The position numbers and the translations under genes were made by a program. A DNA stretch of 64,000 nt from Lysinibacillus fusiformis. GTDB lineage: Bacteria > Bacillota > Bacilli > Bacillales_A > Planococcaceae. The first letter of the stretch is position 1, and every line of letters starts with the position of its first letter. The notes beneath the pieces were generated by a model. It ran no database searches and had not been told where the DNA came from. It was given only the letters and a program-made list of their open reading frames with translations. The DNA lies in assembly GCF_002845985.1 (NCBI RefSeq), contig NZ_PDFK01000001.1:744001-808000 (forward strand). Direction: 5' to 3'. Positions 27,528 to 35,818 of the stretch are shown piece by piece.

Positions 27528-28312
27528 ATAATTGCTAGCTTGCGCATGATTTTTGCAAGACCATCCTCATCTACATGGTCGGCAATATGATGTGCCACCG
27601 CCTTCACTCTCTCATGACCATTCCCCATGGCAACACTTGTCCCAACAGCTTGCAGCATTTCAATATCGTTTATACCATCTCCAAAAGCAAAAGCATCTTG
27701 TAAAGTGATGCCCATTCTTTCTAGCACCTTTTCGATACCAGCAGCCTTTGAGCCACCTTTTGGTAAAATATCACAAGAATAGCGATGCCATCGTATGAAT
27801 TGAACATTTGGGAATGTCTCACAATATAAAGATTCATCTTTTTCTTCCATAAAAATAAGTGTTTGATATACATTGTTCTGCATATAATAAGAAGAGTCTA
27901 ATGCTGGATATGGATATTTCAGTGTATCTAAGCTCTCAGCTACCATATGATGATCGTTAATAGAGGCAATCATACGTTTATCATCTAAAAATACTACTGG
28001 TTCATTACGAGCCTCACCAAAGGCAATGATTTTTGCTAGTTCTTCCTTTTCAATGCCATTTGTATAGACAACTTCACCCTTGTATACAACATATTGTCCA
28101 TTGAAAGTAACATACGTATCAATTTCTAATTCTTCTAGTAGTGACTCAATCATAAACGGAGCTCGTCCTGTTGCAATTGCCAGTTCATAGCCATTTCGAC
28201 GTGCTGCCAAAAGCGCCTCTTTTGCAGATGCAGGTAATTTTTTTTCACTGTTATAAAGCGTACCATCTACATCAAAAAACAAAATTTTGTTCATTTTATT
28301 AACCATTTCCAT
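27524..28312 (-). CDS. Cof-type HAD phosphatase (YkrA-like)
   Basis: About 262 residues. Motif I is FFDVDGTLYNS, motif II the Thr/Ser in IATGRAP, motif III Lys in LPKGGSKAAG and motif IV FGDGINDIEM, the pattern of the Cof/type IIB HAD phosphatases that act on sugar phosphates or flavin/PLP-type substrates. In B. subtilis ykrA holds the same place between def and rpoY-rnjA. ATG at 28312 has AAAGG nine bases ahead; ATG 28294 (MNKILFFDV) is possible. The substrate is unknown. Confidence 0.83.
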   Translation of the reverse strand: MEMVNKMNKILFFDVDGTLYNSEKKLPASAKEALLAARRNGYELAIATGRAPFMIESLLEELEIDTYVTFNGQYVVYKGEVVYTNGIEKEELAKIIAFGEARNEPVVFLDDKRMIASINDHHMVAESLDTLKYPYPALDSSYYMQNNVYQTLIFMEEKDESLYCETFPNVQFIRWHRYSCDILPKGGSKAAGIEKVLERMGITLQDAFAFGDGINDIEMLQAVGTSVAMGNGHERVKAVAHHIADHVDEDGLAKIMRKLAII

Positions 28313-28339
28313 AAATAGCATCCTTTCAAGGTAAATGAC

Positions 28340-28368
28340 TTTACATAGACAATAATTTTTATTATAAT
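28340..28368 (+). promoter_or_regulatory. Strong promoter of the 23-codon micro-gene
   Basis: TTTACA (28340-28345), exactly 17 bases, then a perfect TATAAT (28363-28368), followed within seven bases by the AAGGAG ribosome site. Confidence 0.8.
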
Positions 28369-28389
28369 GATCCTAAGGAGTGATGTGCC

Positions 28390-28461
28390 ATGCTGAAGAA
28401 ACTAAAACGGAAATTGTTGAAGCAACTTCGTGGCGTACTCGGAAAAAAATCAATTGCCTAA
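28390..28461 (+). CDS. 23-residue cationic amphipathic peptide, unknown
   Basis: A complete transcription unit too small for normal gene calling: promoter at 28340, ribosome site AAGGAG nine bases before ATG 28390, 23 codons, TAA, and a terminator six bases later. The peptide begins MLKKLKRKLLKQLRGVLG and has nine Lys/Arg and no Asp/Glu. Leucines fall on one face of a putative helix. It could be a membrane-active peptide, a type I toxin-like product, a small regulatory peptide, or the reading frame of a dual-function RNA. No homologue is recalled, so no function is given. It lies between the HAD gene (divergent) and rpoY. Confidence 0.6.
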   Translation: MLKKLKRKLLKQLRGVLGKKSIA

Positions 28462-28466
28462 CATTT

Positions 28467-28500
28467 GCCCTTCATTATTTGAAGGGCTTTTCTTTATTTT
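28467..28500 (+). terminator. Terminator of the micro-gene
   Basis: GCCCTTCA (28467-28474) pairs perfectly with TGAAGGGC (28480-28487), loop of five, then a T-rich tail. The transcript would be about 120 nucleotides. Confidence 0.8.
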
Positions 28501-28729
28501 AGAGGAACTGCGTGATAATATAAAGGAAATGCATTTATTTGGCTATACGCAACCACTGTCTCACTACTTCCTATATAAATTTAAAACATAGTGCACAGCT
28601 GAAGCTTTGAGATACAAGGATTACAAACGTACATTTCTTTATGAAGGAAATTCGTTGTTTTCTTGTAGCACGTGTGTGGTAGTAGTCAAAGGTGCAAGAA
28701 AATTGTACGCAATTAAAGGAGAGCAAACT

Positions 28730-28939
28730 ATGATTTACAAAGTTTATTATCAAGAAAATGCAAATGAGATTCCAGTTCGCGAAAACACTAAAAGTCTATA
28801 CCTTGAAGCTGCTTCAGAACGCGAAGTACGTCAAAAGCTAAAAGACCGTAACTACAACATCGAGTTCGTTCAACTGCTTGAAGGTAACTATTTAGAGTAC
28901 GAACAAGCAAGCCCGAACTTCGTCTTGGAGGAAATTTAA
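28730..28939 (+). CDS. rpoY: RNA polymerase epsilon subunit
   Basis: A 69-residue small subunit of RNA polymerase (formerly YkzG/DUF1447) found in Firmicutes. It begins MIYKVYYQE, has [13 protein letters not shown] in the middle, and ends [14 protein letters not shown], matching the family in sequence and exact length. ATG at 28730 has AAAGGAG upstream. An in-frame extension to 28607 lacks a ribosome site. It precedes rnjA by five bases, the conserved arrangement. Confidence 0.94.
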   Translation: MIYKVYYQENANEIPVRENTKSLYLEAASEREVRQKLKDRNYNIEFVQLLEGNYLEYEQASPNFVLEEI

Positions 28940-28944
28940 CAAAC

Positions 28945-30612
28945 ATGAAGTTTGTTAAAAATGACCAAGCAGCTGTTTTCGCGCTCGGCGGACTGGGCGA
29001 AATCGGCAAAAACACTTACGGCGTTCAATTTCAAGATGAAATCATTTTAATTGACGCTGGCATTAAATTTCCAGAAGATGATTTACTCGGCATTGACTAT
29101 GTTATTCCTGATTATACGTACTTAGTACGTAATGTCGACAAAATTAAAGGACTGTTTATTACACATGGACACGAGGACCATATCGGTGGTATTCCCTACC
29201 TTTTACGTCAAGTAAATGTCCCTGTCTATGGTGGTAAGCTTGCACTTGGCTTATTACGTAATAAATTAGAAGAACATGGCTTGCTACGTACAACAAAGCT
29301 AATCGAAATTAAAGAAGAGGATGTTATTAAATTTAGAAAAACATCTGTGAGCTTCTTTAGAACAACACACAGTATCCCTGATGCATATGGTGTTGTTGTG
29401 AAAACACCACCTGGTAATATCGTTCACACAGGTGACTTTAAATTTGATTTTACACCAGTGGGTGAGCCAGCCAACTTAACGAAGATGGCTGAAATTGGAC
29501 GTGATGGCGTGCTTTGCTTACTATCAGATAGTACCAACGCTGAAAAGCCTAATTTCACAATGTCAGAGCGTACAGTTGGAAAGAGTATCGATGAGATTTT
29601 CCGTAAAGTGGATAGTCGTATTATTTTTGCTACATTTGCGTCAAATATTCACCGATTACAGCAAGCCACAGATGCTGCCATAAAATACGGAAGAAAAATT
29701 GCTGTCTTTGGTCGCTCCATGGACAATGCTATTACCATTGGTCGTGAGCTTGGCTATATTACCGCTCCAAAGGATACATTTATCGATGCTCAAAGTATCA
29801 ACCGACTTCCTGCAAACGAAGTGATGATTTTATGTACAGGCTCTCAAGGTGAACCAATGGCAGCCCTATCACGCATTGCCAATGGTACGCACCGTCAGAT
29901 TCAAATACAACCTGGCGATACGGTTATCTTTTCTTCTTCCCCAGTACCAGGTAATACTGTGAGTGTTAATAAAATTATCAATTTATTGTTCCGCGCAGGT
30001 GCAGAAGTCATTCACGGCGCTTTAAACAATATCCATACATCTGGTCACGGCTCACAAGAAGAACAAAAACTGATGCTTCGTTTAATGAAGCCTAAATTCT
30101 TTATGCCTATCCATGGTGAATTCCGTATGTTAAAAATGCATACACATCTAGCAGAAGATTGCGATGTTCCACTCGACAATACATTTGTGATGGAAAACGG
30201 TGATGTGTTGGCATTAAGTGCCAATGAAGCGCATGTTGCCGGTCGTATCCCTTCTGGAGATGTTTATATTGATGGTAATGGTATTGGCGACATCGGCAAT
30301 ATCGTATTACGTGATCGTCGCATCCTTTCTGAAGAAGGTCTGGTCATTGTAGTAGTTAGTGTAGATATGGAAAACCAAAAAATCGTTTCAGGTCCTGACA
30401 TCATTTCACGTGGCTTTGTCTATATGCGTGAATCAGGTACGATGATTAACGAGGCACAGAAAATGCTAAATCGTCATCTGAATGCAACGATTCAAGGCAA
30501 AACACCTCAATGGACAGAATTGAAAAATGAAATAACTGATGTTTTAGGGCCGTATCTATTCGAAAAGACAAAACGTCGACCAATGATTCTACCGATTATT
30601 ATGGAGGTTTAA
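28945..30612 (+). CDS. rnjA: Ribonuclease J1
   Basis: A 555-residue metallo-beta-lactamase/beta-CASP nuclease with 5'-3' exo- and endonuclease activity, central to mRNA decay and 16S rRNA maturation. The zinc motif is [10 protein letters not shown] (about residues 73-82), with later ligands in HTGDFKFD. The beta-CASP region has [10 protein letters not shown], and the HxH-type site [11 protein letters not shown] is present. Full length for the family. Co-transcribed with rpoY. Confidence 0.97.
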   Translation: MKFVKNDQAAVFALGGLGEIGKNTYGVQFQDEIILIDAGIKFPEDDLLGIDYVIPDYTYLVRNVDKIKGLFITHGHEDHIGGIPYLLRQVNVPVYGGKLALGLLRNKLEEHGLLRTTKLIEIKEEDVIKFRKTSVSFFRTTHSIPDAYGVVVKTPPGNIVHTGDFKFDFTPVGEPANLTKMAEIGRDGVLCLLSDSTNAEKPNFTMSERTVGKSIDEIFRKVDSRIIFATFASNIHRLQQATDAAIKYGRKIAVFGRSMDNAITIGRELGYITAPKDTFIDAQSINRLPANEVMILCTGSQGEPMAALSRIANGTHRQIQIQPGDTVIFSSSPVPGNTVSVNKIINLLFRAGAEVIHGALNNIHTSGHGSQEEQKLMLRLMKPKFFMPIHGEFRMLKMHTHLAEDCDVPLDNTFVMENGDVLALSANEAHVAGRIPSGDVYIDGNGIGDIGNIVLRDRRILSEEGLVIVVVSVDMENQKIVSGPDIISRGFVYMRESGTMINEAQKMLNRHLNATIQGKTPQWTELKNEITDVLGPYLFEKTKRRPMILPIIMEV

Positions 30613-30617
30613 CCTCT

Positions 30618-30658
30618 TGTGAAGAAGCTATGTAAAGTTTACATAGCTTCTTTTTTAT
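30618..30658 (+). terminator. Terminator of rpoY-rnjA
   Basis: AAGAAGCTATGTAAA pairs with TTTACATAGCTTCTT around a minimal loop, followed by a six-T run, starting about six bases after the rnjA stop. Confidence 0.9.
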
Positions 30659-30730
30659 TTTTGAAATATTGAAACCTCCTTTTTTATTTTTACGTATATA
30701 GTTATAACAACATCTAAAGGAGCGTTTTTT

Positions 30731-30910
30731 ATGCTAGATAAAATTCTTCATTCCTTGCTCAATGGTAAATCCAAACGTCGTTATTCTTCATCAAGTAGCC
30801 GTCGCAAGTATTCTAAACGACATAATTATTATGGTCATAAGCATTATAAACGTGGCTCTCGTAAAAGCTCACGTAGTCTTTTCAGCTCAATGAGTTTCTT
30901 TAGCAGTTAA
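30731..30910 (+). CDS. Basic Ser/Arg/Tyr-rich 59-residue protein upstream of a kinase
   Basis: A short gene with AAAGGAG eight bases before its ATG. After a helical N-terminus (MLDKILHSLLNGKSKRR), the protein is almost only Ser, Arg, Lys, His and Tyr, and ends SLFSSMSFFSS. The stop overlaps the kinase start by one base (TAATG), and the kinase has no ribosome site of its own, so the two are coupled. Low complexity, strongly positive, likely nucleic-acid binding or disordered. An obvious guess is that it is a substrate or activator of the kinase; this is inference only. Confidence 0.68.
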   Translation: MLDKILHSLLNGKSKRRYSSSSSRRKYSKRHNYYGHKHYKRGSRKSSRSLFSSMSFFSS

Positions 30911-31686
30911 TGTGGTGGAAGCGACTATCCGAAAAAGGCTTCGATCAGGCTGTAGCACATTACATTGCCAAACATCCCAACTTCTCCTTTAAAAAATTGC
31001 TTGGCTATGGTGCATATGGTCGTGCATATTTGATTGAGGATTGTTCATCAAAGCTATTTGTCTTAAAATGCTTGCGTCCCAAACACCGTCACCACAAGAA
31101 AACCATCCAAAAATTTAAACAAGAAATACACATACTCCAACAAGTTTCACTGCCCTATGTTCCTACCATCCATTCAACAGGAACGATTCAAGAAAGTCCA
31201 TTTTTTATTATGGACTATGTCAATGGGCAAACTTTTGAACAACTGATTTTTGAGGATGGTGCCAAGTTTACAGTTGTTCAATCACTTGCCATTACAAAGC
31301 AACTTTTAGAACAAATTATTGAATTACACAATCATGGTATTGTTCATCGCGATTTACGTATTCCTAATATATTGCTAGTCCATCAACAATTGCATATTAT
31401 TGACTTTGGTCTCGCTACCACTTATCAGAAGCACATCGACCTCTCTGCTATTGAAAATCCTAAACGGGCAGAAAATCATATTAGCGATTTATATTTTGTC
31501 GGTCATTTTTTATTATTTTTACTGTACTCAGACTACAAGCCAAGCAAACGAAAAGAGCAAGCCTGGCAGCAAGAATTGAAATTACCGATCGAAGTCAAAG
31601 ATTTTCTTGAACGGCTATTATGGATTCAAGACCCTTTTAATAGTGCATTAGAGGCTTGGCAATCTGTCCCCTCATTCACCCACTAA
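30910..31686 (+). CDS. Hanks-type Ser/Thr protein kinase, cytosolic
   Basis: A 258-residue stand-alone kinase domain without membrane or PASTA segments, about the size of B. subtilis PrkD (YbdM). Glycine loop GYGAYGRAY (32-40), ATP-anchoring Lys53 in VLKCL, catalytic HRDLRIPN with Asp148 and Asn153, and Mg-binding DFG Asp165. The catalytic-loop Lys typical of Ser/Thr kinases (HRDLKxxN) is Arg150 here. Start ATG 30910 overlaps the stop of the Ser/Arg-rich gene. Targets unknown. Confident kinase family. Confidence 0.87.
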   Translation: MWWKRLSEKGFDQAVAHYIAKHPNFSFKKLLGYGAYGRAYLIEDCSSKLFVLKCLRPKHRHHKKTIQKFKQEIHILQQVSLPYVPTIHSTGTIQESPFFIMDYVNGQTFEQLIFEDGAKFTVVQSLAITKQLLEQIIELHNHGIVHRDLRIPNILLVHQQLHIIDFGLATTYQKHIDLSAIENPKRAENHISDLYFVGHFLLFLLYSDYKPSKRKEQAWQQELKLPIEVKDFLERLLWIQDPFNSALEAWQSVPSFTH

Positions 31687-31726
31687 AAAATAGAATTGTT
31701 CACCTATCTAACGTGAACAATTCTAT
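31684..31726 (-). terminator. Terminator of the TetR gene
   Basis: Perfect 14-bp inverted repeat ATAGAATTGTTCAC (31690-31703) with GTGAACAATTCTAT (31713-31726). The T run (six) follows on the minus strand. It sits directly after the kinase stop and so also limits the kinase transcript. Confidence 0.82.
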
Positions 31727-31734
31727 CCAGCAGT

Positions 31735-32568
31735 TCAAATATTAAAGTATTTTGCGCTTACATAAGCAATCCAATGATAGGCTGTGTCTTGACGTAGATT
31801 TTCTATTAGCCCTTTAATGATGGCTTTACTGTAAGTAGGATTTTCTATTTCTTGTCTCAATAGCACAAGGGATTCTTTTACAATAGGATCCTCAGTAGGA
31901 TCAATATTTTGCTCCAATAATTGTAGTAAAGCATCTTTTGAAACATCTTGTTCACAAGGTTTTGCAATAAATGGCACAAGATCTGCTGTAATAAAAGGAA
32001 TGGTTGTATGGTGTGCAATAATATCTGTCTTCTCTGCTAAAGATTTTGCCAATTGCTCTAAATCTAGTGGCATATCTGAAAAAATAAAAAGCTCAGCATA
32101 ACTCTTCATAAATCCTTTTATACAATACATCACATCATATTTCGTTTCTTGTAATTTATCCTGATAAAGTTGTTCAAGCATATAGATGATTGATTTCGAC
32201 ATTTCTGCTTCATACGCTGTTATTTTATGAAATAGCTCTTTTTTTGTTAGAAAGACCTTTTCGTTAAAGAACACACGAGCAGATGTAGAATGTGCTTTGA
32301 ATGCTTGAAAGATGCTTTTATAAAATTCAACCAATACGGTTTCTTTACTATAGGTTCCTCTGACTACTTGGTCAATATCTGTAATGAACTGCTGTAAATA
32401 GTAATCCACCATTGAAATAACGAGCTCATCTTTTGTTTTGAAGGATAAATAAAATGCACCTTTAGAAATTCCACAGCGTTCTGTAATTTGTTGAACTGAC
32501 GTAGCTTCAAAACCCTGTTCAGAAAATAGCTCTATCGCTTTCTCCATAATTAATTGCTTTTTTAACAT
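31735..32568 (-). CDS. TetR-family repressor of the adjacent RND pump
   Basis: A 277-residue TetR regulator, longer than the usual 190-220 residues. The HTH is in residues 9-50: AIELFSEQGFEATSVQQITERCGISKGAFYLSFKTKDEL. The C-terminal ligand domain is large and poorly conserved. It is divergent from the RND efflux gene; a palindrome in that gene's promoter is the likely binding site. Inducer probably a hydrophobic drug or lipid (family knowledge). Confidence 0.87.
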   Translation of the reverse strand: MLKKQLIMEKAIELFSEQGFEATSVQQITERCGISKGAFYLSFKTKDELVISMVDYYLQQFITDIDQVVRGTYSKETVLVEFYKSIFQAFKAHSTSARVFFNEKVFLTKKELFHKITAYEAEMSKSIIYMLEQLYQDKLQETKYDVMYCIKGFMKSYAELFIFSDMPLDLEQLAKSLAEKTDIIAHHTTIPFITADLVPFIAKPCEQDVSKDALLQLLEQNIDPTEDPIVKESLVLLRQEIENPTYSKAIIKGLIENLRQDTAYHWIAYVSAKYFNI

Positions 32569-32596
32569 ATTTTTAAATCTCTCCTAATGCATTTCG

Positions 32597-32625
32597 TTGA
32601 CAAATGACCGATTAGTCATTAGTAT
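32597..32625 (+). promoter_or_regulatory. Promoter of the RND efflux gene with TetR operator in the spacer
   Basis: Consensus -35 TTGACA (32597-32602), 17 bases, -10 TAGTAT (32620-32625). The palindrome AATGAC-N6-GTCATT at 32603-32620 fills the spacer exactly, so a bound TetR dimer would exclude RNA polymerase. Confidence 0.78.
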
Positions 32626-32661
32626 AAATAATTGAATTTAGATAGTCAATAAAGGGTAGGT

Positions 32662-35600
32662 GTGAAGGTGAAAGGTTTAGTTAATTTCGTATTAAAAAAC
32701 AAATTGGCAGTTTGGTTACTAACAATTATCATCACTGTCTCTGGTATTTATTCCGGTACAAGAATGAAAATGGAATCAATACCCGATATTTCAATCCCAT
32801 ATTTAATTGTCATGGGAGTATATCCTGGCGCAACGCCTGAACAAGTAATGAATGAGCTTTCCATTCCATTTGAAAAATCCATAGAAAGCTTAGAAGATGT
32901 GAAAGCTGTTTACTCAACATCCTCTTCCAACGTAGCACAAGTTCAAGTAGAATACGACTACGGAATTGATATGGATGAGAAGAAACGTCAATTAGAAGCA
33001 GCTTTAGATAATCTTAAACTACCTGAAGGTGCTCAAGAGCCTACTATTATGGCGATTAGCATGAACATGATGCCAGTAGTTGCTTTATCTGTAAGTAGCT
33101 CTAAGGAAGATATTGTAGACTTAACTTCTACAGTAGAAGACGTGTTACTTCCGAAAATCGAAAAAATTGATGGTGTTGCCTCTGCGACCATCACAGGTCA
33201 GCACATTGAACAAGTATCATTTAAATATGATGAAGAAAAAATGGCTGCACTTGGTTTAACGGAGGATACAGTTAAACAAATGATTCAGGCAAGTGATATG
33301 TCACTGTCACTTGGTTTATATCAGTTTACTGTTGGCGAACAGGCTGTTTCAGTAGATGGTAAAGTACAATCTGTTGATGAGCTAAAAGATTTATTAATTC
33401 CAGTTACACCTTCAGCTACAAATCCTTCACCTTTCGTTCGTCTAGGTGATATTGCAAAAATTGAAGTAGAAGGTAAAGTACAATCTGTTTCACGTACAAA
33501 TGGGCAAGATGCCATCGCCATTCAAATCGTGAAAGGTCAGGATGCGAATACGGTAACAGTTGTTAATGCAGTAAAAGACCTTATTAAAGATGAAGAAAAA
33601 CGATTAGACGGCTTAAATGTAGATATTTCCCTTGACCAAGGAGCCCCAATTGAAGATTCTGTATTTACAATGATCGAAAAAGCAGTATTTGGTGGCGCTA
33701 TTGCAGTCTTAATCATTTTACTATTCCTACGCGATTTCAAATCAACTATTATTTCAATTATTTCTATCCCAGTTTCTGTCTTCATGGCATTACTGCTATT
33801 AAACTGGATGGATATCACACTCAACATTATGACACTTGGAGCGATTACCGTCGCAATTGGGCGTGTGATCGATGACTCGATCGTAGTTGTTGAAAATATT
33901 TATCGACGCATTCACTTAAAACAAGAAAAACTTACGGGTCGTGCCCTTATTCGTGAAGCAACGATTGAAATGTTTAAACCAATTCTTTCATCTACATTAG
34001 TAACGGTAGCGGTATTTGCCCCACTAATTTTCGTAGGTGGTATGGTAGGCGAATTATTCATGCCATTCGCCCTAACAATGACATTTGCACTAGGTGCATC
34101 ATTATTAGTAGCTATCACAATCGTACCTGCATTATCTCACTTCTTATTCCGTAAAAAATTATACGGTGAGAAAACAGAAAGCCAACATAAAGAAGTTGGG
34201 AAACTTGCTACTTGGTACAGAGGTATTTTAGAAAAAACATTAAATCACAAAATTATTACTTCTATCATTGCGATTGCCTTACTTGCTGGTTCTCTTGCAT
34301 TAACACCACTTATTGGCTTTAGTTTCATGGGATCACAAGAAGAAAAAGTAATGTACTTAACGTATACTCCTTCAACTGGAGAGCTAGCTGATGAAACGGC
34401 AGCGAATGTTGAAAAAGTAGAAAAAGAATTAATGAAGCGTAAAGACGTTAATATTTTACAAGTTTCCATAACGGATGCAAATAATGTTGATCCATCAGCA
34501 ATGATGATGGGTGGAGGCGCTGGCGGTGCCTTAATGTACCTTATCTTTGATCCAGATATGGAAGACTTCCCTAAAGCTCGTGAAGAAGTAGAAGACTATG
34601 TATTCAACATCGGTCAATCAGGAGAATGGAAGTCCCAAAACTTCTCTTCTATGTCTATGTCTTCAAACGAAGTCAGCTACACATTATACAGTGATGACTT
34701 AGATAAACTTCGAGATGCTGTGAAACAAGTAGAAGGTGTCCTAAAAGAAGTGGATGGCTTAGAAGATATTAAATCTGATAACGAAGATCCATACGTAGAG
34801 CATGTACTAAAAGTAGAACAAAAAAATGTCCTACAATATGGTTTAACAACAGCTCAAATCGTGATGGCATTAAATTCGAATACAACAAAAGAAGTATTAA
34901 CTACCGTTAAAAATGATGGTAAAGATATTGATGTGATCGTTCAACGTGATGCTAAAGCAGCTGCTACTTCCTTAGATGATGTCTTAGCTACTGAAATTAA
35001 AACGGCTTTAGGCACAACCATGACAATCGGTGAATTAGTTGATGTCGAGGAAGGTACGACACTTAACTCGTTATCTCGTTCAAAAGGTGAATACTTTGCA
35101 ACAGTATCTGGTACGATTATCGGAGACGATATTTCAAAAGCCACATCTGCTGCTGATAAGAAAATTGATAAATTAGATTTACCAAAAGGTGTTACAACTG
35201 GGGTTGCGGGTGTTGCTGCCGATATGCAAGAAACATTCACTAAGCTTGGTATTGCTATGTTAGCAGCAATTGCCATTGTTTACTTCATCTTAGTAGTAAC
35301 ATTTGGAGAAGGTTTAGCTCCATTCGCTATTCTATTCTCCCTACCATTCGCCGTAATTGGAGCATTTATTGGTTTATTCGTTACAGGTCAAACTATTTCT
35401 GTATCTGTAATGATGGGTCTGTTGATGTTGATTGGTATCGTCGTAACCAATGCCATCGTATTAGTCGACCGCATCATTCATATGGAACATGATGGTCTTG
35501 CCATGCGTGAAGCGATCCTCGAAGCAGGAGCAACACGTTTACGTCCAATCCTAATGACAGCCATTGCCACAATCGGGGCAATGATTCCAATGGCACTTGG

Positions 35601-35757
35601 TTCTGGTGGCAGTGGTTTAATTTCGAAAGACTTAGCTATTACTGTAATTGGTGGTTTACTATCTTCAACACTATTAACATTAGTTGTTGTACCAATTGTC
35701 TATGAAATGCTGTCTAAAATGTTAAAGAAAAACCGTAAAGATATTGAAGAAAATTAA
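32662..35757 (+). CDS. RND efflux transporter, SwrC/AcrB family
   Basis: A 1031-residue proton-driven RND pump with twelve membrane helices in two halves, each with a large external loop. The start NKLAVWLLTIIITVSGIYS is typical. The proton-relay Asp pair is in AITVAIGRVIDDSIVVVENIYRR, and TM10-12 holds GIVVTNAIVLVDRI. Closest described relative is Bacillus SwrC, needed for surfactin resistance. There is no membrane-fusion-protein gene nearby, as expected for single-component Gram-positive RND pumps. GTG at 32662 is used; GTG at 32668 is also possible. Confidence 0.93.
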   Translation: MKVKGLVNFVLKNKLAVWLLTIIITVSGIYSGTRMKMESIPDISIPYLIVMGVYPGATPEQVMNELSIPFEKSIESLEDVKAVYSTSSSNVAQVQVEYDYGIDMDEKKRQLEAALDNLKLPEGAQEPTIMAISMNMMPVVALSVSSSKEDIVDLTSTVEDVLLPKIEKIDGVASATITGQHIEQVSFKYDEEKMAALGLTEDTVKQMIQASDMSLSLGLYQFTVGEQAVSVDGKVQSVDELKDLLIPVTPSATNPSPFVRLGDIAKIEVEGKVQSVSRTNGQDAIAIQIVKGQDANTVTVVNAVKDLIKDEEKRLDGLNVDISLDQGAPIEDSVFTMIEKAVFGGAIAVLIILLFLRDFKSTIISIISIPVSVFMALLLLNWMDITLNIMTLGAITVAIGRVIDDSIVVVENIYRRIHLKQEKLTGRALIREATIEMFKPILSSTLVTVAVFAPLIFVGGMVGELFMPFALTMTFALGASLLVAITIVPALSHFLFRKKLYGEKTESQHKEVGKLATWYRGILEKTLNHKIITSIIAIALLAGSLALTPLIGFSFMGSQEEKVMYLTYTPSTGELADETAANVEKVEKELMKRKDVNILQVSITDANNVDPSAMMMGGGAGGALMYLIFDPDMEDFPKAREEVEDYVFNIGQSGEWKSQNFSSMSMSSNEVSYTLYSDDLDKLRDAVKQVEGVLKEVDGLEDIKSDNEDPYVEHVLKVEQKNVLQYGLTTAQIVMALNSNTTKEVLTTVKNDGKDIDVIVQRDAKAAATSLDDVLATEIKTALGTTMTIGELVDVEEGTTLNSLSRSKGEYFATVSGTIIGDDISKATSAADKKIDKLDLPKGVTTGVAGVAADMQETFTKLGIAMLAAIAIVYFILVVTFGEGLAPFAILFSLPFAVIGAFIGLFVTGQTISVSVMMGLLMLIGIVVTNAIVLVDRIIHMEHDGLAMREAILEAGATRLRPILMTAIATIGAMIPMALGSGGSGLISKDLAITVIGGLLSSTLLTLVVVPIVYEMLSKMLKKNRKDIEEN

Positions 35758-35758
35758 T

Positions 35759-35807
35759 AAAAAACAGCTACTCATGCAGTTATATTGCGTGAGTAGCTGT
35801 TTTTTTA
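35759..35807. terminator. Bidirectional terminator between RND and GHL10 genes
   Basis: AAAAACAGCTACTCA pairs with TGAGTAGCTGTTTTT around a 14-base loop, starting at the RND stop and ending just before the GHL10 stop. Confidence 0.9.
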
Positions 35808-35818
35808 TCATAAGCTAT

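Noticed and set aside
28526-28590. 20-codon frame after the micro-gene
   Set aside because: Its purine-rich site abuts the ATG and there is no promoter or terminator of its own.
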